Shown in pieces: positions 34,681-46,465 of a stretch of DNA of 64,000 bases. Within the stretch, counting starts at the first letter, position 1. Each line of letters opens with the position of its first letter. The stretch covers positions 1,150,492-1,214,491 of the forward strand of contig SIJG01000012.1 in assembly GCA_023374025.1 (NCBI GenBank), given 5' to 3'. Under the pieces are notes generated by a model. The model had not been told where the DNA came from. It worked only from the letters and a program-made list of their open reading frames with translations, and searched no databases. The stretch comes from Heterodera schachtii (lineage: Eukaryota; Nematoda; Chromadorea; Rhabditida; Heteroderidae). The translations under genes were made by a program, and so were the position numbers.

Positions 34681-35455
34681 TGAAAGAAAAATTATAATAA
34701 AAAACTTGAATAGGAAATAAAAATGTGATTGTCAAGGGTGAAGTTGGAAATACATTGGCGAAAAACCAAACCTTTAAAAATGGATTTTCATTAATTAATT
34801 GGTTATTTTTACTATTATTCGCTCCAAAATAGAGTAAATATATTTTAGATCCTTCCATTATGTAGAATGTGGGATCCACGGTGGTGCCAAAAAGTGCAGC
34901 CAGGAATTTTTTTTTTTAATTTACGTGCAATTTTCTTATAATTGTTTCTTATTTCTGGCCAAAGTTTTAAAAAATTAATAAGGATTAAGAACAATTGATA
35001 TTTAAAAAATTTATCCATTTTATAAAATCATTTAACATACATAAAAATTAAAAACAATAATGCTTGATGAAATTTATTATATATGTATATACATATGTAT
35101 CAAGGGGAGGAAAGGTTGGGGGACTATAAATCACAATGAAGGGGATGGAACACCCAAGATCAGGAAACTTTTTTTGAAATATTTTTGTGGAGTTGGGGGG
35201 ACAATACATCAATCACATTGAAAGGGATGAAGCACTCAAGATGAGGAAACTTTTTAGTTGTTTTTTTTTGAATTATTTTTTATTTTTTTTGTGGAGGGTG
35301 GATCTTAAAATTTATATTTTGTTCCTGGAGATTCATCAAATATTCTTAAAATTTTCAGAAAATTTTTTTTCGTGTGTATTTTTCATCCATCCCTCCGTTT
35401 TTTAAAGTCGTAAGCCTCTGCTCAGCTAGCTGTGCATTGATCAGTAAAACAACAT

Positions 35456-35783
35456 TCAATCAGAGCTCGCATGTTCCAATTTCGAGGTTTATATGAATTT
35501 GATTTGCTATGAATTCAAATTAACATTTTAAAACTATTAAATTTGAAGTTTCTCCTTTTTTTAAAATGGTTAATGTCATTTTTTTCTCGAGAATTTAAAA
35601 ATCTTGGCATTTTTTCTGTTGACACTGCTTACCTTTGATGCCAAACAAATTGAAATAAGAAACAGAAAAGAATTTTTTTAATTCTCTTTCATCATTTTTG
35701 GCATTTTTTAATGATATTTTTAAGGATAAATGAAATTCATTTTTTGTATTCAAATTTTTCCTTATAGTTGCGAGCCCCGAACT
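35456..35783. repeat. old hAT-like MITE in the 3' flank of CGW gene B
   Basis: Ends CAGAGCTCGCA and TGCGAGCCCCG; orthologous to 9347-9659. Upstream of it, 35101-35260 contains a locally repeated AAAGGGATGAAGCACTCAAG block also found at 9149. Confidence 0.5.
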
Positions 35784-35803
35784 AAATAAATCGTCTTGAA
35801 TGA

Positions 35804-38715
35804 CTAAAACTGGTTATGGTCGTTGCCAAAATGGAGCACCATCATCAAAAGGCTGGCCAACGCTAAAAAATAAGAAGAAAATTAATCAAATTTAATTATA
35901 TGTCTTTTAAATAATGCAAATAATTATTACAATTTTAGAATTAAAGTAAAAAATATTTTAAAAATTTTTTGAAATTTTAAAATATGTACCGATACACATT
36001 TTGCTTGTCAACAAAGTGACAGCGGTGTTCGGTTCCTCGGTGGCATTTGCTTTCGGGCTGATTTTGATTGCCGGAGTTTCAGTTTTAGTCGTTGTCTCGA
36101 TCGGTTCCGGTTCGGGTTCCGGTGGCGGGATGGTCGGTTTGGTTGGGTCTGAATTGGGTTTTTCCCACAAATGAGAGAATTTTAAGGTAAATTTAATTTA
36201 AGAAATCTAAGGAATAATTGGTTACTCATCAAAATTTCAAAATTCCGGGAATTTAAATTAGCTTTTTACATCCCTGGTAAACAGTGGTTTCAATTTAGTT
36301 CATTCAGTACCGTCCAACCATCCGGGTCCGGGCGGCGGCAACACCTACGCAAAAAAAAACAAAATAATAATTTAAATCATTGTATTTTTGCATTTATAAA
36401 AAAGAATTATTGAATATTTTTAATCAATAAAATTTCTTCGCAAAAAAAAAAAAATTACGTAAGAACAGCACCGGCGTATGTACCCGGACAGACAGCAGCC
36501 ACTTGCCGCCCATCCGGGGTACGAAACGCATTTGGCCCATCCACACGGGTGGCAATCGGCCTCATATTTTTTGCAGCTTTCAATAACATCCATCCACTCC
36601 GGCCTCGGCTTTAAAAAAAGAAATTTTATTGATTTAAAATAATTTATATATCTATATTATACACATATATATACACATTATATATTTTAAAAATGCCATT
36701 AAAACGTGCAAATTTTACAGATTTTACGAGAAAATCAAAATTGTCATAACGTTGCTGGGAAGTTAGTCAAAACCATCAAATGGTGTGTAACTTCGCCCAA
36801 AATGAACAAAATTTTAAAATCTTGTTATCATTCGATAGGCCCAACTGTTTTTTTCGTGTCCAGACATTTGCGCCCCGGACATTTGCGCCCCAGACATTTG
36901 CGCCCCAGACATTTGCGCCCCAGACATTTGCGCCTATGTCTAAAATCGGGTTCGAACTTACATTTTTCAAGCCCTAATAGCTTAAACATCTTTAAAATTA
37001 AGAAAACCATATTCTTCTTGTTTATTAGAAACAATAATTCTGTTGTTTGAAAAATTAATTATTTTTTCAAAAATTTGCTGTCGACCAAATTATCATATAC
37101 AATCACTTCTAATCGCTTATTTAAAGCTGTTTAAGCTATCAGGGATTGAAAAAAACTTAAGTTGGACCCCGATTTTAGACATAGGCGCAAATGTGGGGTA
37201 ACCGTTTTTTTTTTATTAGCAACTACAAAATTGCAAAAAGTTTTGTTAAGTTTCAAAAAAGTTACGACATGAGAAGCTCGCTCAAAAAACCATGTTTTTA
37301 CAACATTTTTGGTCATAAATTCCTTGAAACTTACCGAAATTTTATTGTCGTGATAGATTGTTTCGTAAAAAAGTTGCCATTTTGGGCGTTTAGTAAAAAG
37401 TGTCAATTTTACAGATTTTACTTAAAAAAACTCGTCATACATATTTCTTAACATACCTATCTTATAAAATATTCTTAGTATAGTTTAGTAGTGCTTTATG
37501 TGCTTAAGAAAATTTCATAAATTCCATTAAATTTTCAGAAAGTTGTGAAAGCTATACCTTTATGAAACTAAATTATGCTAATGGATCAACCCAAAAGCTA
37601 CCGTAGGATGATACCAAGATGATTTAATTTAAATATGTGAAGAAAATTTATGACAATTTTTCTTGAAAATTTGTAAAATTGGCACTTTTTTACAAAACGA
37701 CCTTACAACAAATAAAACATACTGTTGTTGGAGCATCTTGGAGCTGAAGAAGTCTTGGCATGCAGCCGGCGCCTTCGCATTCCAGGCATGACAACTGTTG
37801 CCCCGCCTTTTGACAAGTGGGCTTAAGTTCAGTGATGGCTGCTTGACAGCCGCCGGTTCGGTATCCATTCAAAAGATAAATGTCGGCCTTATCTGTGTTT
37901 TGTAACAAAATTAATTTTAATTTAATTTGATTTCCAATTTGTTCGGTACTTTAAATCTATGTAAACCAATGCCAGCCTGATACCATGCCCGAATCCCAGT
38001 CCAAGAATTTTGGCGCAATTAGGTACTGAAAAATCTATCCTATCCTTATTAGTAAGTAATACAGGGCTCCCATCGTCCATGCTCCGTTTCCAAGGACGGA
38101 TATGCTGATTTGCAAGGACATAGTGGGGAAAATTCATGAAATCCAAGGACATTATATTTATTCAAATGGCTTGTATTTTTCATTGGAATGGATTTTTTTG
38201 TACATTTTTTTTCATTGATTTTTCCTCATTCAAATTCATTCACAAGCATGAAAAAATTTGAAAATTTGCATTTTATTACATAATGCATAATTTAATCAAA
38301 ATATTGTTGAAAATTACAAAATTTTTCAAATTTCTTTGAATTTTTTTGAAACTTTTCCAAATGCTCATTTCCAAGGACGCCCTTGGCATCCAAGGACGAA
38401 TGGGAATCCTGTAGTAATAAATTTCAAGTTGTTTCTTACTTTCACTGCATATCACGTACACGCATGGACACCCTGGGGTGTCTTTTCCTTGCCATTTTTT
38501 GTAAATGTCCGCAATTGGTTGGGCATTCACCGTTTCTCGGAAGAGCATCGTAGGATTGCACGCTTAAAAATTGAACAATAAAATTAAATTTTTTCGAATT
38601 AATTAGCCAAATTGCCAATTTTTCACTTTGGCACAAAAAACTTACCGCTTAAGCAAAGTTTTGCCACCACTGCGTTTATGAAAAACTGGATCCAAATCTT
38701 TTGGGTGGAAGACAT
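35804..38715 (-). CDS. CGW gene B: secreted Cys-rich protein, 7 exons, 254 aa
   Basis: Exons 38646-38715, 38440-38562, 37723-37892, 36459-36608, 36311-36344, 35990-36148 and 35804-35862; all in phase (765 nt). Starts MSSTQKIWIQFFINAVVAKL, a probable signal peptide. Cys-rich exons follow: CNPTMLFRETVNAQPIADIY with CPCVYVIC; GGCQAAITELKPTC with CLECEGAGC; then the central module CHPCGWAKC, SGCCLSGY, CCSY. A Pro/Glu/Thr linker (PTIPPPEPEPEPIETTTKTE) and KMCI lead to a hydrophobic tail (ALASLLMMVLHF). Relative to gene A it has an extra intron and the Pro-rich repeat. Intron 2 carries a MITE absent from gene A; intron 3 carries a 15-bp tandem repeat. Function unknown; probably extracellular or surface-attached. 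Confidence 0.75.
36863..36934. repeat. 15-bp tandem repeat GACATTTGCGCCCCA, five units
   Basis: Four full units and one shortened unit starting at 36863, 36878, 36893, 36908 and 36923. The unit core GACATTTGCGCC occurs singly, with its complement, at about 20379-20390 and 20628-20662, and complement copies lie near 37182-37194. The array is therefore an expanded end of a dispersed hairpin element sitting in intron 3 of CGW gene B. Confidence 0.8.
38062..38411. mobile_element. hAT-type MITE in intron 2 of CGW gene B, absent from gene A
   Basis: Ends CAGGGCTCCCATCGTCC and GGACGAATGGGAATCCTG are inverted. Flanks AAGTAATA (38054-38061) and TAGTAATA (38412-38419) differ at one position. Intron 2 of gene A continues across this point without the element (about 11164-11186), giving an empty-site comparison. 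Confidence 0.8.
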
Positions 38716-38792
38716 TTTCTAAGTTTGGTTGGACGCTTTTAGTTTTTGAGGATTGAAAACAGTGTAATATGATTTTTCTGGGGCCATCACGG

Positions 38793-39048
38793 CTATTTAT
38801 GCAGCTCATTTTGGGCGGTTGCGGCAGCTCCGCCCCAATTTCCCAGCGATTTGTCCGCCGCTTTTTACACAGAAATTGGCATTGGAATTCCAATGCCAAA
38901 AGGGATGAATCACTTTTTTGCCCATCCCCAATTGCTGCTGATAGCCCCCATATTTCTGTCCATTTTATCCACATAAGCACAGATTAGCATCGGAATTTCT
39001 GCTTTTCCAATGCTAAAGGTGGCGCTGATTCATCACCGTTTTGCCCAT
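38793..39048 (-). promoter_or_regulatory. promoter of CGW gene B with the same palindrome
   Basis: GCATAAATAG (minus strand) at 38793-38802, 78 bp before the start codon. The palindrome of TTGGCATTGGAA and its complement spans 38876-38899. GATGAATCACTTTTTTGCCC starts at 38904, and CATCACCGTTTTGCCCATT at about 39031-39049. Arrangement and spacing match CGW gene A. Confidence 0.6.
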
Positions 39049-41372
39049 TTGCGTAATGATCAGAAAAAATATTTGCTTTCCCAGAGATGAACGGGATTGA
39101 CAAAAAAATGAATAAAATTAAAAACGATTGCATAAAATATTTTTTGTCTACTATACAAATTTAAAAAAAAAAAAGAGAAGATTTTCAACTGTATTTTAGA
39201 GAACGTTATCAGTAAAAGTCGGACATCATTAGAGATGGGCACAAATTCAATATTTAACCAAAGTGCTCAAATTGAAGCTAAGATACTTAAGCAGAGCTTC
39301 GTTCGCTCACAATCAGTCATTCTTTATAAGCATTTTCGAAATTTTTGGGTTGGGAAATTGATTGAAATTCATATATCAGCTTAGAATTAGTGTTTAAATG
39401 TTCAATGCTCAAATTCCTCTTTTTAACGGTATCTCCCCGGCGGGTGTTGAATTGTCCTTACGTAAAAACGGCTTCACCTACAAGTGAAACAAAAAAATCG
39501 GCTTTTGAGTTTTTGGCTATTTAAAGATTTAATAAATTTTTTTTTCAACCTATTTCGGGTTTTTTTGTAACTTTTCTAACAATTTTTGTACCAAATTAAC
39601 TACTTATTTTGCCATTTTTTTTTCCAAAATGCCATCCCTACTAATGAGGTGCCAAATTAATTTGTTTTGCAATAAACAAAAAATATGAAAAATTTATTTC
39701 CTGCTTTCAACAAAAGATTGTATTATGCACAATACCAAAATTCATCTCAACCGCCTCGGTTCTTATTCACATTTGTTTTTTGTCGTTGCCAATACTGCTT
39801 CTTAATTGTGTGTCGTTTTGTCTTCGTCGTCCGGCAATTAGCGGGCGAATTTGGCCCGCTTGGCATTATGTTTAACAACCACTCACTCCCCTGGGGGGCC
39901 ATGGCATTATTTTCCATTGTGCCACCATCGGTTGCCGACCGACGACGGCACTGTTTTAAATTGTATAAACATACTTTTCTCTTTTTTTGGTGAGGGCTTT
40001 TTAAGCCGCCGCCCATTCTCCGCCGCCCGCCGCTTTTTGTGAGTCTCACGAGCAAAAGTTGGACAGCTATGACATCACTTTTTTGACGCTAGCCACAGCT
40101 TCTAAAACATGCTTAAGAATGGGCTTCGTTGTCTATGCTATGCTCTCTCATTTTTTGTCTTTTTCTCTCTCCCTTTAATTGTTCCGTTATTTCGCATTTT
40201 TGTCTGTTTCTATGCCAGCAAGTTTATGCTAATGCTTTTTTTTCGCCTGTACTGCTAATTATTTCTCTTTTTTTCATTATGTCTTTCACTTTCTTTCTTT
40301 TATCCCCCATTATTTCGTGCTAATGAACAATTTTCCCTTAATGGACCACGCTCTCTCCCTCTCTTAATGGACCTCTCTCTCTCTCTTCTCTCCTCTCTCT
40401 CTCTCTTTCTCCCTCTCTCACACACACTCTTTCTCTCTCTCTCTCTCAAAAACGCCCTGCGGGGTGATATGAACGAACATTGGGGAGCCTTTGGCGAGGG
40501 GAGAGTGGGGGGGGGGGGGGGGGGCAATGGATAAAGCCTCAAAAAGAGCCTTTCCCGGCTGGCAGGAAAAACGCGAGACTCCCCTCCCACTTCACCCCCT
40601 TCCCCTAAAAATTTGGTTGGCACGGCATTCCATTCCCTTTTTTCAATGCCGCTCTCATTCCATCCATTTCTTTGGGCATTGACGACGAAATAGTGAATGA
40701 GTGAGTGAGGAGGGGGGCGCCAATGGGAGGAGAAGCATAGTGCCGTGCCGTCGTCCGCCGACCTCGTCGTAGGCAAATGGCAAATGAGGAATAATATGTC
40801 GGCATTTTTGCAATGCCGCCGCCCCCGTCCATTGCGCACCGACATTTTTTTTTATTGCAAAATCAATGATCCGTTTTAAATAGATATTAAATGATAATTA
40901 AGTTTAAGCCGCAAATATTTGAATATTTTTGCGACTTTTCCCGATAACCCGGGATAATTAATTGCTTTTTTCACCTTTTAACAAAATGACAAATACGGCA
41001 TCTGATCAAAATCAGTTCATAGATTATTGAAAAAAAAAACAAATTCATTTATTTTCAGATCCAAAATTTTTTTTCTATATGTTAATTATATTAAAAAATA
41101 TTTTTCCTTTATTTTTAAATGAACATGTTTTGTTCAAACATTTCCCAGGATAACTGTGGAAAATTGGACCTGATGAAAGAATTTATGGAAATTTTTTTGG
41201 ATTTTTAATTACCGTTCCGATCATTAACAATATTTAATACATTTGTTTTGCCATGCTTACCTCTATCACTTATCAATACGTAATTCGCTGATCAAAATGC
41301 ATTGATCCCTCCGGCCACAAAATTTTCATTATTTTTTTCCGATCAAACAACAAAGCTGGGGCTTGAAAGGTG
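39049..41372. other. upstream region of the neurensin-like gene
   Basis: 39750-40850 is clearly more GC-rich than its surroundings and holds an 85-bp CT-rich microsatellite (about 40366-40450), a poly-G tract (40505-40525) and several long pyrimidine tracts. This composition fits a promoter or 5' UTR for the plus-strand gene starting at 41373. Open frames here (for example minus strand 40300-40845 and 39747-40055) are products of simple sequence. Confidence 0.4.
40366..40450. repeat. CT microsatellite
   Basis: Nearly uninterrupted CTCTCTCT runs broken by TTCTCTCC and CACACACAC. Lies about 0.9 kb upstream of the neurensin-like start codon. Confidence 0.9.
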
Positions 41373-44300
41373 ATGCGAAAATTCCGGCTGAATTTGTGGC
41401 CCACATTTGGCGGTGCCACCAAGTTGAGCTCAGCCAACGATGGGGACAAAACTGAAGAGCACGACCCTGTGGTGGTTGACGGTGTTGTACTGAACGGGGC
41501 TGCACAACAAGGCGCCAAAAAAAGATTTTTTTGAAATATTTTTAAATTTTTTCAATTTTTAAAGGAGCTGGTGGCAAATTTTACGGCATAAAATCATATT
41601 TGAACAGTTTCTACCACACCCCTACTGTTGTTGAAGAAATTGAAAATGGCAAGACACAGGAGGGCACCACCTGGTCAGTCTCAAAATTTTTGGATAAAAT
41701 TGAAATTCTTTTCACCGCACAAATATAAATTTTTTCAGTAAATTTTTCGAAAATTATTAGCGACACACTGAGTAAAAATTTACCCGTTTTTCTCACAAAA
41801 ATTTTCATTTTGGCGGAATTTTCACCCCCCCCCCCCGCCCATTCTGATTTACCAATGATTGAATTAAGCAAATTTCTTCCGGTACCGTAACCCCATAAAT
41901 CTGCTCGGATTACTGTTGTCCAATTAAAAATGTTCAATCACGCGCATAATTTAGCAGTCAAGAAAAGAGCGATTCGTCAATGTTTTACCCAATTCTTTCA
42001 AAAATATTTGGTTAATCGATGCAATACCATAAAATCCGTTTAGAATTTACTGTAGATATACACACAGTAATCCATTGTCGGATGGAATTGCGACCAACTT
42101 AGTAGTGAGGTTCGAGACCGAAAATTTCCCGAGACCGATACCGAGATTTGACCCCAAGACTCGACCCCGAGACTCGATCCCGAGACTTGAGACCGAGACC
42201 GGAAATCCCGAGAACCCAAAAACCCGAGTTGTTTTTTCAAAAAATCTTTTTGCTAATACAAAAAATTCGATTAAGGTTTCTATTAATTTAAAAAAAAAAA
42301 ACAATTTTTTTAGGCTTTTCATAACCCCGTAAATCCGCTTGTCCTATTACTGTTGTCCAATCAAAAATGTTCAATCACGAGCATAGCTTGCCAGGGATGA
42401 AGAAAATAGCGACCAATCAATTTTTTTACCTAAGTCCTTGTCAATTAATTATTTCTTTGATCGGCGCAATACCATATACCTAATTCACTAGGTTTATGTA
42501 CTGTATGTGATACACATACAGTAAGTCATTTTTTTCGTCAAAATTTTTATCAATTTAATAACTCCTCCACCCCTCCCGTTCTTCTCAGGTATTTGTTACC
42601 ACCACCACCCGCGCAACGGATGGGCTTGTATGTGTGCCGTTTGTTGACCGTGATCGGCCTGTTGATGCTGCTCGGCGGTGCGATGGCAATCATTGTCGGC
42701 TATTGTTGGCCACGGCAACAAAACATTGAGGGTTGGCATTTGCTTTAAATTGGTGAAATTGATATAGTGCCGCCGCAGTCTCATTCATTGTCCTTTTTCC
42801 ATTTTCAAGGACAGATAAACAAATGATTTTCAAGGGAAGAAAAACAGAAATTTTTTTTGACATTTTCGGAACAAAATTTTCAAAAAATAATGAAACAATG
42901 TAGATCGGCCGGCGCCGAACGGGAAATTTTTTTTTTGGTAATTTTAATGAAAATGATATGAAAAGGTGCGAAATTTTCAAAAGAAAAAATCCCCCAGGGC
43001 CTGGCTTGAATGGATGAATTTTTGGCATTAAAAACAAAGGCTCCGACGTGGAAATTTTTTAATGTGAAAACTATTTAAAATATTTTATTTTTAAAGGTGA
43101 GCTGATGAAAATTGCAATTGACCAGGACGAGGAAGGTAACTTCTATGTGTTGCCGGAGCGGCTTACCGAAATCCTTGCCGACCCAATGCATTCATGGAAA
43201 ATTACCGGTAAATTTAAAAAAATAAAAATAAATTTAAACATTAAATTAAAAGAAATTTCAAACATGAAAATATAAGACATTTAATTGTCAATATTTTCAA
43301 AATCAGAAATATTTCAATAAAAAATATATAATAAAAATTAAAAGAATTATTTTTATTAATAATTTTTTTATTCTGAAGAAATTTTCACAAAAAAAAAGGA
43401 TTTTTACTAAAAATTGCATATATTTTCAAACTCTGTTTAAATAAATAATCCTTACATAAATTATGAAATAGTAATATTGTTATTTAAATAAATAAATATT
43501 TTTGAAAAATTAAATAATTAAAATGATATTTAAATAAAAATTTATTTACAAATTATACTCCCTCAAAAAAAAGGTTTTTGTGTGTTCGCCGCCGGCGCTT
43601 CACTGATGGCACTGTCACTGCTTGTACCAATGTTGGCCCAGTGCTGTGGCGGCACGCGCATGGCCGCGTTCACTTCCGGCGACAACAGTCCCAACGAGCC
43701 GCCCATCCGCGTGTACCCTTGCGGTGCCGGCCCGACCGGGTCGCGCTTCCGCGTTGTGCCCGCCAAGTTCACCGGATCGCACAAAATTTCACCGACAAAG
43801 TGAGTCCTTTTCTTGGCAAGGTGGGGGTTGACAAGAAAAAGTTGAATTTTTTAAATTTTCGAAATTAAAATTTTTGGTATAAAATGATTTTCACTAGAGT
43901 TCAACTCGGACCTCTGGATCCAGCCTGGTTTTTTCCTGGGCCCAGGTCCAGGCCATTTTTGGCAACTTTGTTTTTTCCTGGACCTGGATTTTCCCGGGTT
44001 TTTGTCCAGGAAATCTAGGTCCAACATGGAACCCAGGTACAACAAGTCCAGGCTATTTTCAAAATATCGAGCTCTAATCATCACAATAAAAAATAAGTTC
44101 GTTATGACGCTTAATCCTTGACAAAGTACTGATTCTCAAGGGCGTGCTTGAAATCACTAAAATCTTACCATTTGTATTTAAAATTCCTTTTAAACACTGT
44201 TCTTTTGACTACCGAACATTTAAAAAATTTTTAAATTACTATATTTTATAAAATTTACAAATTTCTTATTTTTCTCACAAGATATTATCTAGAAACAACC

Positions 44301-44581
44301 ATATTCCCAAAAAAAAGCAAAATTTTTTATTTTTATAATATCAATTTTCTTTGCAAATTATTCTAAAATCAATTAAAATAAAATTATTATTATTTTTCAT
44401 AAAATAAAATTATTATTATTTTTCATTTTTCAGTGCCGGCCCCGTGCCGGTGATGGAAGAAATTGCCAAGGTGCAGCCGGGCTCCAAGAACGCCTCCAAA
44501 GCGGTGTCCCCATCAATAGATGAGCAACTGTTGTTGGACCAATTGGTGGACTCAACGGACGCAAAGCCATTGATCCGATAA
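41373..44581 (+). CDS. neurensin-like two-pass membrane protein, 6 exons, 281 aa
   Basis: Exons 41373-41481, 41565-41673, 42589-42731, 43097-43207, 43574-43799 and 44434-44581, all in phase (846 nt). Starts MRKFRLNLWPTFGGATKLSS. FYGIKSYLNSFYH matches the neurensin motif YGVRSYLHQFY. Membrane segment 1 is LLTVIGLLMLLGGAMAIIVG, followed by YCWPRQQNIEGE as in vertebrate GY.VPP.KIE.GE. Segment 2 is ITGFCVFAAGASLMALSLLV. A Pro-rich cytoplasmic tail ends SIDEQLLLDQLVDSTDAKPL. Neurensins are small vesicle-associated neuronal membrane proteins, so a role in vesicle traffic is plausible. AATAAA lies at about 44732. The first intron donor (G|GTGTTG) is the least certain junction. Confidence 0.7.
43893..44080. 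repeat. CCTGGACC-rich hairpin repeat in intron 5
   Basis: CTCGGACC and GGTCCAGG blocks alternate with TTTTGTCCAGGAAATC. The same arrangement (GACCTGGACC, TTTTTGTCCAGGAAATC, CAGGCTTTTTTCAAAATA) occurs at 25905-26055. The ends AGAGTTCAACTCGG and CGAGCTCTAAT pair loosely. Confidence 0.5.
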
Positions 44582-46465
44582 AAAAGGCGCCAAAAATTGA
44601 ATTTGAATTTTTTTTATTTTTACGGCACTGGCGATGAGGACGACGATTGGCATTGGGCACACAATTTCCCCCCCCCCCCCCAAAAAAAATGGCACGATTC
44701 CATACATATTTGTTCTGTGGGCGAGCGTGAACAATAAAAACCCAAACCAACACATTTAATCATAATCAATCATCCTTAATATGTTTGATGAATAAAAAAT
44801 ACGTTTTGGCGTTTTGATTTGGTGTGATTTTGAAATTCGAAATTGAAAATATAATTATTTGATAGGGATGTGATAGATCCCATCAACTTTTACAGGGATA
44901 ATAAGGGCCAAAAATAAGGTAAAAGGCCTAAAGGATAAGCAGAAATAATGATTATTTTTTGGTTTTTTTTTTTGAAATTTGTTTTTATTTTCTTAGTAAT
45001 TTTAAATTTATAAAACAAATTTTCAATCGCTAATTACTCAAATTAACTTTTGATCAAAAAAATTATCCTTTCCTCATGTCCTTTTTTTAATCATAACAGC
45101 ATCATTGATTTTAGATTTTTTGGCTTTTTGAGAATCATCATTTTTTAATTATTTTAATAAATTTTCTTTCTTATAATTATTCTAAATTTTTTAATAAAGT
45201 TTCAAACCCTATTAGTTATCAAAATAAATTTGAAAAGAGATCAGCATAAAGTCAAAAAAAGTCACTTTTTCATCAAAAACTTTTTTTGCGCATTCTTAAA
45301 ATACAATTAATAAACTGCTAATTACCCAAATTAGCATTTGATCCCCTACAAAATTCTCCTCTCCTTCTTCAATCATAACATCATCATCAAATCACTCAAT
45401 CAATCATTCATCTTTTTTACTTTCACTTTGTGGTGCTACCAGCCGAATTTGGGTCAACATAATAAAATTAATCGTCTGCTCTCCTGTCCGGTCCGGCACA
45501 ACGGCTTTTCCGGTTCCCTTCAACGGCTGAGTGGGTCGGATGGAAAGGATTTTGCGGGAAAAATTCCTCGCAAAAAACGGAGGCGCCACCGCCCGAGGGC
45601 ATGGCGCGACCGGAACAAAAAGCCAGTGCCGCTTTGTCCACGGCACTTTCCGTGCGCTTTATCCGTCCGCTACTTTTTGCGCCAACACGTTAAATCAAGC
45701 GTAGCAACAAGGCACATCATCAATTTTTTGGGGCGGACGAATTGGGTGGATGGTGGCTGGAAGACATGATGATGATGATGATTGATGGATGGCACATTTT
45801 TGCACCCGCAGAAAACGGCGCGACACAAAAAGCGGACATATCCCCCCGCGGGGGGAGGACCTTGAAGAATCAGTGTGTGCAGTTTTCTGTTTCTGTGGGA
45901 TGTAAATTTTTGCAAATTTTCGTAAAAATATATTTTTACATTTATTTTGTTGGCGGTAAAATTATTTTATTAATTAAGTTCGATATATAAAATGAGATGC
46001 AAAATTTTTTGTTATCCATGCTTCATCAATGAAATAAGTCATTTTATATTTAAGTTTTTCGTTGTCAGGGATGAAATTTTTTTTGTAAATTTTGCTTAAA
46101 AAATATTTTTACATTATTTTTTACATTAAAGTTAATTAATTATATAAATGTGATGGAAAAATTTCTCTTATCAATGCTTTACCAATGAAATAAATCATTT
46201 ATTTATTTACTAATTAAATGTTAATTATAATAAAATTTCAAATTTTCTTTTTTAACATATTTAATGTGCAAATAAAAATGAAATCTCAGCTTTATATGTA
46301 CAATAATTAATTTAAGGGTTAAATCCGTCTTATTTTCAACAAATTTTGTTTTTTGGTATCCAAACTAGGGGTGCCATTACAATATGATTCATCATTACCA
46401 TATAATAATGAAATTATTATTTGAAAAAATTCTTATTTACATTTTAACAGAAAACGCCAAACAAA
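44582..46465. other. intergenic region between two plus-strand genes
   Basis: 45440-45840 is GC-rich compared with its flanks but no frame gives a splice-supported gene. The rest is AT-rich. The CAG at 46448-46450 just before the next start could be an intron end or a spliced-leader acceptor (TTTTAACAG). Confidence 0.4.

Noticed and set aside
40300..40845. 181-codon open frame on the minus strand
   Set aside because: Its second half is only the translation of the CT/GA microsatellite and poly-G/C tracts (RERERK runs).
45404..45840. Possible gene in a GC-rich patch
   Set aside because: All frames are short and lack splice or domain support; it may be promoter DNA for the gene at 46466.
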